Source: Shinella sumterensis
Lineage (GTDB): Bacteria > Pseudomonadota > Alphaproteobacteria > Rhizobiales > Rhizobiaceae
Length of the DNA stretch: 64,000 bases
Reading direction: 5' to 3'
Assembly: GCF_004514425.2 (NCBI RefSeq)
Contig: NZ_MYFN02000007.1
Coordinates: 124,001-188,000 of the forward strand
Shown here in pieces: positions 9,149 through 17,698 of the stretch. The notes under the pieces are model-generated. The model was not told the origin of the DNA and did not search any database. It worked only from the letters and a program-made list of their open reading frames with translations. How positions within the stretch are numbered: the first letter of the stretch is position 1; every line of letters starts with the position of its first letter. A program made the position numbers and the translations under genes.

Positions 9149-10540
9149 TCAACCGATCGCTTCGGCGAAGAGGCTGTTGGGCCCGGCATCGATGATTCGT
9201 ACCCGGATAATGTCACCGATTTCAGAACCTTTTGCATCAATATTCACAGGCTGGAGCCAGGGCGAGCGGCCGACGAGCTGGCCGGGCATGCGGCCGGGCT
9301 TCTCCAGGAGCAGGTCGATCTCCTTGCCGATGCAGGTCCTGGCGAATTCGCGCTGCTGGCGAAACAGCAAAGCCTGCAATCTTTCAAGGCGTTCGGCCTT
9401 CACGTCCTCGGCCACATGGCCGTCCATCTCCGCCCCCGGCGTGCCGGGGCGGATGGAATATTTGAACGAAAATGCCTGTGCATAACCGACGGTTCCGATG
9501 AGGCGCATCGTGTCCTCGAAGTCCTCATCCGTCTCGCCGGGGAAGCCGACGATGAAATCGCCCGAGATCGCGAGGTCCGGCTGGACGGCGCGGATGCGCT
9601 CGATGAGGGCGATGTATTCGGCGGCCGTGTGGCGTCGGTTCATCGCTTTGAGGATACGGTCGGAGCCGGACTGCACGGGCAGATGCAGGTAGGGCATCAG
9701 CTTGGACAGGTCGCGATGGGCCTCGATCAGGCGGTCGTCCATGTCGCGCGGATGGCTGGTCGTGTACCGCAGGCGCGCCAGGCCCTCGATTTCGGCGAGG
9801 CGGTAAAGCAGGTCGCCCAGGCCCCACTCGGTGCCATCGGGCCCGAGACCGTGCCAGGCATTGACGTTCTGGCCGAGCAGCGTGATCTCGCGCACGCCGC
9901 CCTCGACGAGTCGCTCGGCCTCCGTGACGATCTGCGCGACCGGCCGGGAGACCTCCGAGCCGCGCGTATAGGGCACGACGCAGAAGGTGCAGAACTTGTC
10001 GCAGCCTTCCTGCACGGTGAGAAAGGCGGTGACGCCCCGCGCGCGGGTCTTGGCCTTTTCCGGCGCCGGCAGGTGCTCGAACTTGTCCTCGATGGCATAG
10101 TCCGTCTCCACGACACGCTCGCCGCCCTTGGCACGACGCAGCGCGTCGGGCAGGCGGTGATAGGTCTGCGGACCGACGACGAGGTCCACGGCCGGCGCGC
10201 GGCGCAGGATTTCCCTGCCCTCGGCCTGGGCGACGCAGCCGGTGACGCCGATCACCATCTCGCGGCCGTCCCTGGCGCGCGCCTTCTTCATCTCGCGCAG
10301 GCGGCCAAGCTCGGAATAGACCTTCTCGGCAGCCTTCTCGCGGATATGGCAGGTGTTGAGCAGCACCAGATCGGCCTCTTCCAGCACGTCCGTCGCCTGA
10401 TAGCCGTCCTTCGACAGGGCGTCCGTCATGCGGTCGCTGTCATAAACGTTCATCTGGCAGCCGTAGGTCTTCACGAAGACCTTGCGGATGTTCGGCGTGG
10501 CCACGGGGGCATCGGGGGCAGAGAGGGACTGTTCGCTCAT
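9149..10540 (-). CDS. miaB: tRNA-2-methylthio-N6-dimethylallyladenosine synthase
   Basis: Radical-SAM methylthiotransferase converting i6A37 to ms2i6A37 in tRNA. Domains in order: N-terminal MTTase domain with Cys in [19 protein letters not shown] and TGCVAQAEG that bind one iron-sulphur cluster; radical-SAM domain with [15 protein letters not shown] (CxxxCxxC) for the second; C-terminal TRAM domain from about residue 385 ([22 protein letters not shown]). The ATG at 10540 has GGAAG 6 nt upstream; ATG 10552, four codons earlier, is possible. The gene belongs to the minus-strand run between olsA and phoH. Confidence 0.97.
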   Translation of the reverse strand: MSEQSLSAPDAPVATPNIRKVFVKTYGCQMNVYDSDRMTDALSKDGYQATDVLEEADLVLLNTCHIREKAAEKVYSELGRLREMKKARARDGREMVIGVTGCVAQAEGREILRRAPAVDLVVGPQTYHRLPDALRRAKGGERVVETDYAIEDKFEHLPAPEKAKTRARGVTAFLTVQEGCDKFCTFCVVPYTRGSEVSRPVAQIVTEAERLVEGGVREITLLGQNVNAWHGLGPDGTEWGLGDLLYRLAEIEGLARLRYTTSHPRDMDDRLIEAHRDLSKLMPYLHLPVQSGSDRILKAMNRRHTAAEYIALIERIRAVQPDLAISGDFIVGFPGETDEDFEDTMRLIGTVGYAQAFSFKYSIRPGTPGAEMDGHVAEDVKAERLERLQALLFRQQREFARTCIGKEIDLLLEKPGRMPGQLVGRSPWLQPVNIDAKGSEIGDIIRVRIIDAGPNSLFAEAIG

Positions 10541-10609
10541 GGCCGCTTCCATAGTGGAAAAAGCCCGGAGAATGAAGCGATTCTTTGTTTTCGCCGTTGC
10601 GCTCGCGCC

Positions 10610-11398
10610 CTATCGGCCGCGCAGGCGTGCGCCGAGCATGGCGCGGATGCGCGCCTCGACCGTGCGGCTCACCGCCTTGCGGTTGCTCGTGCGCGTGTAA
10701 TCCACGCGCTCGCCGAAATCGACATCGACGTCCACGGCCCCGGCGCGCAGGATGCCCATGAGATGCGGCATGAGTTCGATATCGCCCGGCCAGGCGGCGA
10801 TCGGGCGGTGGTAGCGGCCCATCGCCATGCCGTGCAGGCCGGTATAGGCAATGGAAACGGGTTGGATGTGCACGATGCCATCAGGCGCATGCGGCACGGC
10901 GGAGGCGGCCGCACCGAAGAGCGAGGACTTCACCTCCAGCAGGCGATTGCCGTCGGAGGTCGTTCCCTCGGGAAAGAGCACGACGATCTCGCCGGCCGCC
11001 AGGCGCTCTGCGATCTCGTTGACCTTCTCACCGGTCTTCTGGCGCTGCTCGCGCTCCACGAAGATCGTCGCCTGGAGGCGGGCGAGAATGCCGAAAACCG
11101 GCCAGCCGCGCACCTCCGATTTGGCGATATAGACGACGTCGGCGACCGAGCCGAGCACCAGGATATCCTTCCAGGACGCATGGTTGGCGGCCAGAAGCAG
11201 CGGACGCTTCGCCTCCAGCACGCCATGCACACGCACCCTGATGCCAAGCACCCGGCAGGCGACACGATGCCACAGACGCGGCAGAAAGCGGCGGATCTTC
11301 CAGTTGAAGCGCAGGCCGAGGAGCTGGAACGGCAAGAGCAGGAGCGTGACCGCAAGAAGGACAATCGCGCCGATGGCGATGCGCAGCCAGGTGATCAA
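10610..11398 (-). CDS. olsA: PlsC-type acyltransferase, likely OlsA
   Basis: Membrane-associated 1-acyl-glycerol-3-phosphate acyltransferase fold. The catalytic motif NHASWKD (HxxxxD) is near residue 93 and the substrate motif FPEGTTSDG near residue 165; one N-terminal hydrophobic helix (residues 5-25) anchors it. Known: the S. meliloti gene at this position between miaB and the fur/rimI region is OlsA, which adds the second acyl chain to lyso-ornithine lipid; a role in phosphatidic acid synthesis is the alternative. The start is TTG at 11398, with GGTGAG close upstream and no in-frame ATG. The partner gene olsB lies at 25839-26717 in this window. Confidence 0.85.
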   Translation of the reverse strand: MITWLRIAIGAIVLLAVTLLLLPFQLLGLRFNWKIRRFLPRLWHRVACRVLGIRVRVHGVLEAKRPLLLAANHASWKDILVLGSVADVVYIAKSEVRGWPVFGILARLQATIFVEREQRQKTGEKVNEIAERLAAGEIVVLFPEGTTSDGNRLLEVKSSLFGAAASAVPHAPDGIVHIQPVSIAYTGLHGMAMGRYHRPIAAWPGDIELMPHLMGILRAGAVDVDVDFGERVDYTRTSNRKAVSRTVEARIRAMLGARLRGR

Positions 11399-11455
11399 GC
11401 GCTCACCGGACCGATGTCGGGGAGAGAGGTCTCAAAGTGGGAACGGCGACGGACC

Positions 11456-11881
11456 TCACTCACCCTCCTTGAGCGGAATGCCGTAAAGCTCCAGCCGGTG
11501 ATCGACCAGCTTGAAGCCGTGCTCGCGGGCGATGCGCTCCTGCAGGGCCTCGATTTCCGGGGAGTGGAACTCGATGACGTGGCCATGTTTCAGATCGATG
11601 AGATGATCGTGATGCTCGTCCGGCACGGTCTCGTACCGCGACCGTCCGTCGCGGAAATCGTGGCGCTCGATGATGCCGGCATCCTCGAACAGTTTGACGG
11701 TGCGATAGACGGTGGAGATGGAAATGCGCGAATCGATGGCCGAGGAGCGGCGATAAAGCTCCTCCACGTCGGGATGATCGGCGGAGCCCTCCAATACGCG
11801 CGCGATAACGCGGCGCTGTTCGGTCATGCGCATGCCGCGCTCGACACACAGCTCTTCCAGCGATTTCTCGACATACGTCAT
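11456..11881 (-). CDS. fur: Fur-family regulator (Fur/Mur type)
   Basis: A 141-residue metal-responsive repressor. The winged helix (residues about 15-80) contains RGMRMTEQRRVIARVL and STVYRTVKLFEDAGII; the dimerisation/metal half has EHHDHLIDLKHGHVIEF and HGFKLVDHRLELYG. The CxxC pairs that bind structural zinc in E. coli Fur are absent: the only cysteine is in EELCVERG. This matches rhizobial Mur, a manganese-responsive regulator of mntH/sit genes, better than a classical iron Fur; the Agrobacterium gene at this locus is called fur. ATG 11881 has AGG at the right distance; an in-frame upstream extension to 11914 lacks a ribosome site. It lies between rimI (38 bases) and olsA (57 bases). Confidence 0.92.
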   Translation of the reverse strand: MTYVEKSLEELCVERGMRMTEQRRVIARVLEGSADHPDVEELYRRSSAIDSRISISTVYRTVKLFEDAGIIERHDFRDGRSRYETVPDEHHDHLIDLKHGHVIEFHSPEIEALQERIAREHGFKLVDHRLELYGIPLKEGE

Positions 11882-11919
11882 ACGACCTGCCCTCGTTCTT
11901 CCGGCCTCCCGCAAGGGGA

Positions 11920-12414
11920 CTAGCGAAGATCGCGCCGCATGACAAGCGCCGTGGAGCGGCCGCCATCGGCCGAGGCGTAATAGGCCTTGCGCTCCCCGAC
12001 CTTGGCGAAGCCGAGCTTCGCATAGAGGCCGCAGGCGGCTTGATTGGCCGCATCCACCTCGAGGAAAATATCCTCTGCACCGCGCATCTTCGCCTCACGC
12101 AGCGCTGCCAGCATGAGCCGCCAGCCGAGACCGCCGCGCCCGAAGCGCTGGTCGACGCCGATGGTCAGGATTTCCGCCTCGCCCGCCGTGGCGCGCGCAA
12201 GCACGAAACCGCCCGCCGCACGTTCCGCCACGCCAGCCTTCAGAGCCAGAAAGCCGAAGACGGTGTCCTGCGACAGCAGCGAATGAAACTCGCCGTCATT
12301 CCAGGGCTGGGCAAATCGCAGCTTGTGCACGGCCGCGGCAAGCGCGACGTCATCCTTTTCGAGCGGGAAGATCTCGAAGACGGGTTTGCGGATGAAGTAG
12401 TCGCTGAGAGACAT
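11920..12414 (-). CDS. rimI: Ribosomal-protein-alanine N-acetyltransferase RimI-like
   Basis: GNAT acetyltransferase predicted to acetylate the N-terminal alanine of ribosomal protein S18. The acetyl-CoA loop (RFGRGGLGWRLM) is near residue 90 and the typical LEVDAANQAACGLYAKLGF segment follows at about 118-136. Length 164. The ATG at 12414 directly abuts the tsaB stop (zero bases between), so translation is coupled; tsaB-rimI is a widely conserved pair because the RimI fold and the threonylcarbamoyl-adenosine genes travel together. Confidence 0.92.
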   Translation of the reverse strand: MSLSDYFIRKPVFEIFPLEKDDVALAAAVHKLRFAQPWNDGEFHSLLSQDTVFGFLALKAGVAERAAGGFVLARATAGEAEILTIGVDQRFGRGGLGWRLMLAALREAKMRGAEDIFLEVDAANQAACGLYAKLGFAKVGERKAYYASADGGRSTALVMRRDLR

Positions 12415-13056
12415 TCACGCCCTCCGGATCGCGAAGCCCGCCTGCGGCTTGGCATCGGGCCCGCGCAGATAAAGCGGCCGCGGCTGGCTGGCCTCGGGAT
12501 CGAGGCGGGCGCCAAGCCGCGCGACGGTGGCGATGGAAACGCCGTCCGTCCCTGCTTCGGCATCTGCGCGCAGCAGCGTCGCACCCGAGCCGCCGAGCGT
12601 CTCCCCCTCAGCCAGCGCGATGGCACGCGCCTGCTCGACGGAGGCGATGGCCGGCGGCGTGGCCGCGCTGCCATCGGCTGCGAACCGCTGCCAATAGACC
12701 TCGTCGCGCTTGGCATCGATGGCGATGAGCGACGGCCCCGACCGGTCGGCGGCAAGGGCGGCAAGCGTCGAGACCCCGACGGCCGGCACGCCGAGCGCCA
12801 GCGCGAGACCCCGCGCTGCGGCGACACCCACGCGGATGCCCGTGAAGGAGCCGGGGCCGATGGTGACGGCAATACGGTCGATATCCGGAAGATCCATGCC
12901 GGCCGCCTCGAGCGCCGCATCGACGAATTCCATCAGCCGCTCGGCATGGCCGCGGCCGATATCGGCGCCGGCGGCGCCGAGGACGGTGTCCCTGTCGGAA
13001 TCATAGAGCGCGGCAAAGCAGCCCGTTCCCGCCGTATCGATCGCCAGGACGATCAT
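12415..13056 (-). CDS. tsaB: tRNA threonylcarbamoyladenosine biosynthesis protein TsaB
   Basis: Non-catalytic partner of TsaD in making t6A37 on ANN-decoding tRNAs. It has the ASKHA fold: VLAIDTAGTGCFAALYD at the N-terminus, RGHAERLMEFVD, and the family signature VTIGPGSFTGIRVGVAAARGLAL near residues 65-88. The C-terminal part is shorter and variable, as usual for TsaB. I take ATG 13056 as start because orthologues begin MIVLAIDT; a GTG at 13065 three codons earlier is possible, and no clear ribosome site favours either. Confidence 0.93.
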   Translation of the reverse strand: MIVLAIDTAGTGCFAALYDSDRDTVLGAAGADIGRGHAERLMEFVDAALEAAGMDLPDIDRIAVTIGPGSFTGIRVGVAAARGLALALGVPAVGVSTLAALAADRSGPSLIAIDAKRDEVYWQRFAADGSAATPPAIASVEQARAIALAEGETLGGSGATLLRADAEAGTDGVSIATVARLGARLDPEASQPRPLYLRGPDAKPQAGFAIRRA

Positions 13057-13086
13057 GCCGGGCACCGGCGATGCGCGCGGCAGGCC

Positions 13087-13656
13087 TTATGCGACGGCTT
13101 CAACTTCCTGCACTTCCGGTACGAAATGGCGAAGAAGGTTCTGGACGCCGTGCTTGAGCGTCGCCGTCGAGGACGGGCAGCCCGAGCAGGCGCCCTTCAT
13201 GTTGAGGTAGACGACGCCGTCGCGGAAACCCTTGAAGGTGATGTCGCCGCCATCCTGGGCGACGGCCGGGCGCACGCGCGTGTCGAGCAGTTCCTTGATG
13301 GTGGCGACGATGGTCTCGTCGCCCGCCTCGAAGAACTCGCCTTCGTCATCGCCATTGCCACCGAAAGCGCCGCTGGCCAGAACCGGCTGGCCGGACATGA
13401 AGTGTTCCATGATGTTGCCGAGGATGGCCGGCTTCATGTGCTGCCAATCGGCACCGTCCTTGGTGACGGTGATGAAATCGTAGCCGAGGAAGACACCGGT
13501 GACGCCGGGAATGCCGAAGAGGCGGGCGGCAAGCGGGGACGCGGCGCGCGCTTCGGTCTCGTCGCGGAACTCGGCCGTGCCGCTCTCCAGCACCACCTTG
13601 CCCGGCAGGAACTTCAGGGTCGACGGGTTCGGCGTCGATTCGGTCTGGATGAACAT
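13087..13656 (-). CDS. NifU-like iron-sulphur scaffold (Nfu type)
   Basis: A 189-residue iron-sulphur cluster carrier. The N-terminal Nfu/NifU-N domain (residues 1-90) begins MFIQTESTPNPSTLKFLPG and the C-terminal NifU domain (about 105-185) has VAQDGGDITFKGFRDG followed by the cluster-binding CSGCPSS (CxxC). It delivers clusters to apoproteins in the cytoplasm. The ATG at 13656 has GGAGAG 4 nt upstream; the open frame before it is not family-like. It is the first gene of the minus-strand run into tsaB (30-base gap); the preceding usp gene is separated by about 97 bases and may have its own promoter. Confidence 0.95.
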   Translation of the reverse strand: MFIQTESTPNPSTLKFLPGKVVLESGTAEFRDETEARAASPLAARLFGIPGVTGVFLGYDFITVTKDGADWQHMKPAILGNIMEHFMSGQPVLASGAFGGNGDDEGEFFEAGDETIVATIKELLDTRVRPAVAQDGGDITFKGFRDGVVYLNMKGACSGCPSSTATLKHGVQNLLRHFVPEVQEVEAVA

Positions 13657-13753
13657 CTTACTCTCCGTGCGGCCGGACAGGCTCGCGGCCATATTCTTTA
13701 GAAACGTTCAAAAGAAGATAAACCTTTTGGTCGCTATCTTCAAGGTCGAGACC

Positions 13754-14245
13754 TCAGCTCAGCGCATCCAGTTCCTCGTCGCTCAGCTGGTCGGGGATGA
13801 CGGTGACGGGGATCGGAAACGCCTGCGCGCGGCTGGCGAGCGACGTGACGAGCGGTCCCGGCCCTTCCTTTGACGATCCGGCGGCGAGAACGAGGATCGC
13901 GATGTCGCGGTCTTCCTCGATCAGGCTGTTGATCGCCTCGCTGGCAACGCCCTCGCGAATCACGGTTTCCGGCTCGATGCCGATGGCCTCGCGCAGCGCC
14001 TGGCCGGCCTTGGCCAGCACGGCCTCGGCCTCCTCGCGCGCTTCCGCCCGCATGATCTCCTCGACACCCAGCCATTGCTGGAAATCGCCATTGGCGATCA
14101 CGTAGAGCAGCACGACGGCGCCGTTGGAATTCTTCGCACGCATTCCCGCATAATGCACGGCGCGCTGGCATTCCGGCGTATCGTCGATGACGGCCAGAAA
14201 CTTGCGGCGGTGGCCTTCCAGGCGGGAAAGTCGTCGAGAAACCAT
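13754..14245 (-). CDS. Universal stress protein (UspA family)
   Basis: A 163-residue single Usp domain. The beta1 strand KFLAVIDDTPECQRAVHYAG starts at about residue 15 after a basic leader (MVSRRLSRLEGHRRK), and the C-terminal part has ILVLAAGSSKEGPGPLVTSL and a FPIPVTVIPD strand. The G-2X-G-9X-G-S/T ATP-binding motif is altered: AAGSSKEGPGPLVTSL contains glycine and serine residues but not the canonical spacing, so nucleotide binding is uncertain. It lies between trpS and the NifU-like gene, all on the minus strand. Ligand and trigger are not readable from the sequence. Confidence 0.9.
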   Translation of the reverse strand: MVSRRLSRLEGHRRKFLAVIDDTPECQRAVHYAGMRAKNSNGAVVLLYVIANGDFQQWLGVEEIMRAEAREEAEAVLAKAGQALREAIGIEPETVIREGVASEAINSLIEEDRDIAILVLAAGSSKEGPGPLVTSLASRAQAFPIPVTVIPDQLSDEELDALS

Positions 14246-14282
14246 GCGGCCCCCTTCTCTCTAAGACGTTTCGGGGTCGACC

Positions 14283-15350
14283 TTACTGCACAAAACCGAC
14301 GATGTCGCGGACTTCCTTCATGGTTTTTTCGGCCCGCGCGCGTGCCCTTTCGCCACCATCGCGCAGGATGGCGTCGATATGGCTCGTGTCGTCCATCAAG
14401 CGGCGCATCTCGTCGGTGATCGGCGAGAGAACGTTGACCGCAAGGTCGACCAGCGCCGGCTTGAAGGCCGAAAACTGCTGGCCGCCGAATTCGACGAGAA
14501 CGTCGGCCTTGGTCTTGTCGGCAAGGGCCGCATAGATGCCGACGAGGTTGTCCGCCTCGGGGCGTCCCTTCAGGCCCTCGACCTCGCTCGGCAAGGCGTC
14601 CGGATCGGTCTTGGCCTTGCGGATCTTCTTGGAGATCGTCTCGGCATCGTCGGTGAGGTTGATGCGCGACAGGTCGGAGGCATCCGACTTCGACATCTTC
14701 TTCGTGCCGTCGCGCAGGCTCATGACGCGCGGTGCCGGCCCGCCGATCAGCGGCTCGACCATCGGGAAATAGGCGTGCACCGGCTCCTCGCCGACCACGA
14801 TATCAACGCCGGTGCCGGCCTTTCGGATGTGATTGCCGAAGTCGATGTTGAACTTCTGCGCGATGTCGCGGGTCAGCTCCAGGTGCTGCTTCTGGTCGTC
14901 GCCGACGGGCACATGCGTCGCACGGTAGACGAGGATGTCGGCGGCCATCAGGCTTGGATAGGCAAGCAGGCCGAGCGAGACCTGTTCGGCATTCTTACCG
15001 CCGGTCTTGTCCTTGAACTGGGTCATGCGCTCCATCCAGCCGATGCGCGCCACGCAGTTGAAGATCCAGGCGAGCTCGGCATGCTGCGGCACGGCGGACT
15101 GGTTGAAGACGATGTGCTTCTTCGGGTCGATGCCGGCGGCGATGAAGGCGGCGGCAATCGAGCGGATCTGGCCGCGCATGTCTTCGTGCACCAGCTGCGC
15201 GGTAATGGCGTGCAGGTCCACGACGCAATAGATGCAGTCGTTATCGTCCTGCAGCGCCACGAACTTGCGGATCGCGCCGAGATAGTTGCCGAGGTGGAGA
15301 TTGCCGGTCGGCTGCACGCCGGAGAAGACGAGGGGCTTGAATGCGCTCAT
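14283..15350 (-). CDS. trpS: Tryptophanyl-tRNA synthetase
   Basis: Class I aminoacyl-tRNA synthetase charging tRNA-Trp. It begins [26 protein letters not shown] with the HIGH-like motif NLHLGN; the KMSKS motif KKMSKSD lies near residue 215. Length 355 is normal. ATG 15350 is supported by GGAAA just upstream and by the family N-terminus, although the frame stays open for 133 further codons. An in-frame ATG at 15482-15484 region preceded by AAGGA would add about 44 residues ([12 protein letters not shown]...), unlike any TrpS I know, so I reject it as the start. Its upstream region is shared with a divergent secreted protein gene. Confidence 0.96.
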   Translation of the reverse strand: MSAFKPLVFSGVQPTGNLHLGNYLGAIRKFVALQDDNDCIYCVVDLHAITAQLVHEDMRGQIRSIAAAFIAAGIDPKKHIVFNQSAVPQHAELAWIFNCVARIGWMERMTQFKDKTGGKNAEQVSLGLLAYPSLMAADILVYRATHVPVGDDQKQHLELTRDIAQKFNIDFGNHIRKAGTGVDIVVGEEPVHAYFPMVEPLIGGPAPRVMSLRDGTKKMSKSDASDLSRINLTDDAETISKKIRKAKTDPDALPSEVEGLKGRPEADNLVGIYAALADKTKADVLVEFGGQQFSAFKPALVDLAVNVLSPITDEMRRLMDDTSHIDAILRDGGERARARAEKTMKEVRDIVGFVQ

Positions 15351-15619
15351 GACGGTTTCCTTCAGGCGGGTGGAGGGCCTGGTCCTGTTGCACGCGCAGT
15401 TTCCGGCCCGGTTCTGCGGACGGATCTGCGAAAGAAATACGCCGCGCTTATGCACGGCGCCGGGACGCCGATCAAGTGGGGCCGGCCTTGCGGCGGGACC
15501 TCTCATCAGGGAGTCCTTATAAATGACACTTTCCGGTTGTTCCTGGCTGCGGGGATTTGAGGGAAGGTCGATCCCGATCGGCCGTTTTGTGACGAAGGGG
15601 CGCAAAACGGGAGGACACC

Positions 15620-16099
15620 GTGCGAAGGAACGGTTCCATTCTGCTTGCCTGCCTCGTGGCTGTGACGTCGCTCTTCGCGACGGAGACCACGGCAGGCCGC
15701 AACGACAAGCACGCCGCCAGAACCGACAAGGACGTGGTGGCGAAAACATACGGCATCCAGACGCCGCGCGTGCGGCACCGATGTTTCCCCGGCAAGCTCA
15801 GGGGCGTGCTGTCGCATATCGCCCGCGCGGTCGGCCGAAGGCCCCTCGTCACGTCCGGGCACCGCTCGAACGGTCGGCGCGGCTCCTATCACCGCAAATG
15901 CCTTGCGGCGGATATCCGCGTTCCCGGCGTTTCGGTAAACCGCATCCTCGCGGCCGCACGCTCGGCACCTGGTATCGGCGGCCTCGGCACCTATTGCAAC
16001 GGCATCGTGCATGTCGATGTCGGGCCGAAGCGCCGCTGGCATCATTGCGGCGGCGGGCTGGCACGGCTCACGACACGCGCACGGCCCGCCTCGCGCTAG
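15620..16099 (+). CDS. Secreted M15-type (YcbK-like) peptidase domain protein
   Basis: A 159-residue exported protein with a single small domain resembling D-Ala-D-Ala carboxypeptidase family M15. The N-terminus is a signal peptide (positively charged MRRNG, hydrophobic [15 protein letters not shown], cleavage near TTAG). Putative zinc ligands are visible: [24 protein letters not shown] (His and Asp) and [15 protein letters not shown] (HxD). Cys pairs flank the domain and may form disulphides. The GTG start at 15620 has GGAGG 5 nt upstream. Inverted arms CCGTTTTG/CAAAACGG (15582-15589, 15603-15610) directly precede the ribosome site. It is the only plus-strand gene between 1970 and 23486. Substrate (peptidoglycan stem peptides) is inferred. 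Confidence 0.78.
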   Translation: MRRNGSILLACLVAVTSLFATETTAGRNDKHAARTDKDVVAKTYGIQTPRVRHRCFPGKLRGVLSHIARAVGRRPLVTSGHRSNGRRGSYHRKCLAADIRVPGVSVNRILAAARSAPGIGGLGTYCNGIVHVDVGPKRRWHHCGGGLARLTTRARPASR

Positions 16100-16105
16100 A
16101 GTGGC

Positions 16106-17698
16106 CTACTCGGCGGACCCCTCGCCTGGCACGGCCTTCGCCTTGCGCTTCATGTTGCGGCGGATCATGCCGAGATCGGCACCGCCGATGAGGAAGGCGA
16201 CCGAGAAATAGACGACCATGGCGAAGCCGATCAGAAGGCCGAGCGCCGCCAGCTGTTCGAGGAGCGGCGAGGATGGCGCGAGCCGGTCGGCGAGGAAGCC
16301 GGAGGCGTATTCCAGCGACACGGCCATGACGAGGGTCGCGACGATGAGGCGCGCCACGCGCCAGGCAAGCGCCCGCTCCAGCGGCCAGTGACCGCGCCGC
16401 ACCAGCGTCACGAAGAGAAGCAGCGCTGTCAGCCAGCCGGAGACGGCCTCGGCGGTGGCAATGCCGCGCTCGTGGAAAAGCGGGAAGAGCGAGACGGCCA
16501 GGATGCAGTTCACCACCACCGACAGCATGGTGATGCGCATCGGCGTCTTGGTATCCTCGCGCGCGAAGAAACCGGGATTGAGCGCCTTGATCATCACGAA
16601 GCCCGGCAGGCCGAGGCCATAGATCGCGAGCGTCCCGGCGACGATCGAGGTCGTATCGGGGCTGAAGGCGCCGCGCTCGTAGAGAACCCGCACGATCTCA
16701 TCCGAAATGACCCAGAGCGCGCCCGCGGCCGGCAGAGTGAGGAAGAGCACGAACTCCATGGAGCGGTTCTGGATGTTCGCCGCCTCGATCCGGTGCCCGC
16801 CCTTGAGCGCACGCGCGAGCTCGGGCAGCAGCACCACGCCGACGGCAATGCCCACGACGCCGAGCGGAAGCTGGTAGACGCGGTCGGCATATTGCAGGGC
16901 CGCGATGGCGCCGTCCTTGGTGGAGGCGATCATCTGGCCGATCAGCTGGTTGATCTGGGTGATGCCGCCCGTCACGGCCGCCGGAAAGGCCAGCCACAGC
17001 AGACGCTTGACGTTCGGCGTCATGCGCGGCCTGCGAAAGCCGATCCGGATGCCGGCGTGGCGCACACCCGCGTAAAGCACCGCCATCTGCAGCAGCCCCG
17101 CCACCAGGACGCCCCAGGAGAGATACCAGGCCGTATCGAGCGGCGAGGCACCCTGCCAGAGCGCGTAGCCCAGCGCGCCGATCAGCACGACATTGAGGAA
17201 AACGGGCGCAACGGCGGCGGCGAAATAGTGATGCAGCGAGTTCAGCATGCCCGAAAGCATGGCCGTCAGCGACATGCACATGAGATAGGGGAACATGACG
17301 ACGGCCAGCTTCACCGTCACGTCGAACTTCTCCGCGTCGCCCACGAAGCCCGGCGCGATGATCCAGGCGACGATGAGCGGCATCAGCAGCTCCATCGCGA
17401 TGGTCAGCAGAAGCAGGACCGTGAACAGGACGCCGAAGACCTCTTCGGAGAAGCGCTTGGCGCCATCGACACCGCCTTCCTCGATCTCCTTGGCGAAGAG
17501 CGGCACGAAGGCGGCGTTGAAGGCGCCTTCGGCAAAGAGGCGGCGGAAGAGGTTCGGGAAGCGGAAGGCGGCATAGAAGGCATCCGCCATCGGGCCCGTG
17601 CCCAGCGCGGCCGCCATCAGCGTCTCACGGGCGAAGCCGAGCACGCGGCTGCCGAGCGTCGCGCCGCCCACCGTCGCGAATTTCTTGACCAGACTCAT
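16106..17698 (-). CDS. murJ: Lipid II flippase MurJ (MviN)
   Basis: Polytopic inner-membrane flippase moving lipid II to the periplasm for peptidoglycan synthesis. At 530 residues with about 14 hydrophobic helices it has the family size; the N-terminus [25 protein letters not shown] followed by [31 protein letters not shown] is the MviN signature, with the essential Arg residues of the first cavity visible. The ATG overlaps the glnD stop by 4 bases (ATGA), so the two are translationally coupled, as in other rhizobia. It converges on the M15-like gene with 6 bases between stops. Confidence 0.97.
   Translation of the reverse strand: MSLVKKFATVGGATLGSRVLGFARETLMAAALGTGPMADAFYAAFRFPNLFRRLFAEGAFNAAFVPLFAKEIEEGGVDGAKRFSEEVFGVLFTVLLLLTIAMELLMPLIVAWIIAPGFVGDAEKFDVTVKLAVVMFPYLMCMSLTAMLSGMLNSLHHYFAAAVAPVFLNVVLIGALGYALWQGASPLDTAWYLSWGVLVAGLLQMAVLYAGVRHAGIRIGFRRPRMTPNVKRLLWLAFPAAVTGGITQINQLIGQMIASTKDGAIAALQYADRVYQLPLGVVGIAVGVVLLPELARALKGGHRIEAANIQNRSMEFVLFLTLPAAGALWVISDEIVRVLYERGAFSPDTTSIVAGTLAIYGLGLPGFVMIKALNPGFFAREDTKTPMRITMLSVVVNCILAVSLFPLFHERGIATAEAVSGWLTALLLFVTLVRRGHWPLERALAWRVARLIVATLVMAVSLEYASGFLADRLAPSSPLLEQLAALGLLIGFAMVVYFSVAFLIGGADLGMIRRNMKRKAKAVPGEGSAE

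Noticed and set aside
9416-11923. 835-residue plus-strand open frame opposite miaB, olsA and fur
   Set aside because: It spans three well-supported minus-strand genes and has no protein-like motif.
15351-15484. N-terminal extension or leader peptide of trpS
   Set aside because: The in-frame extension has a ribosome-like site but a sequence unlike TrpS, and no run of Trp codons that would indicate attenuation.
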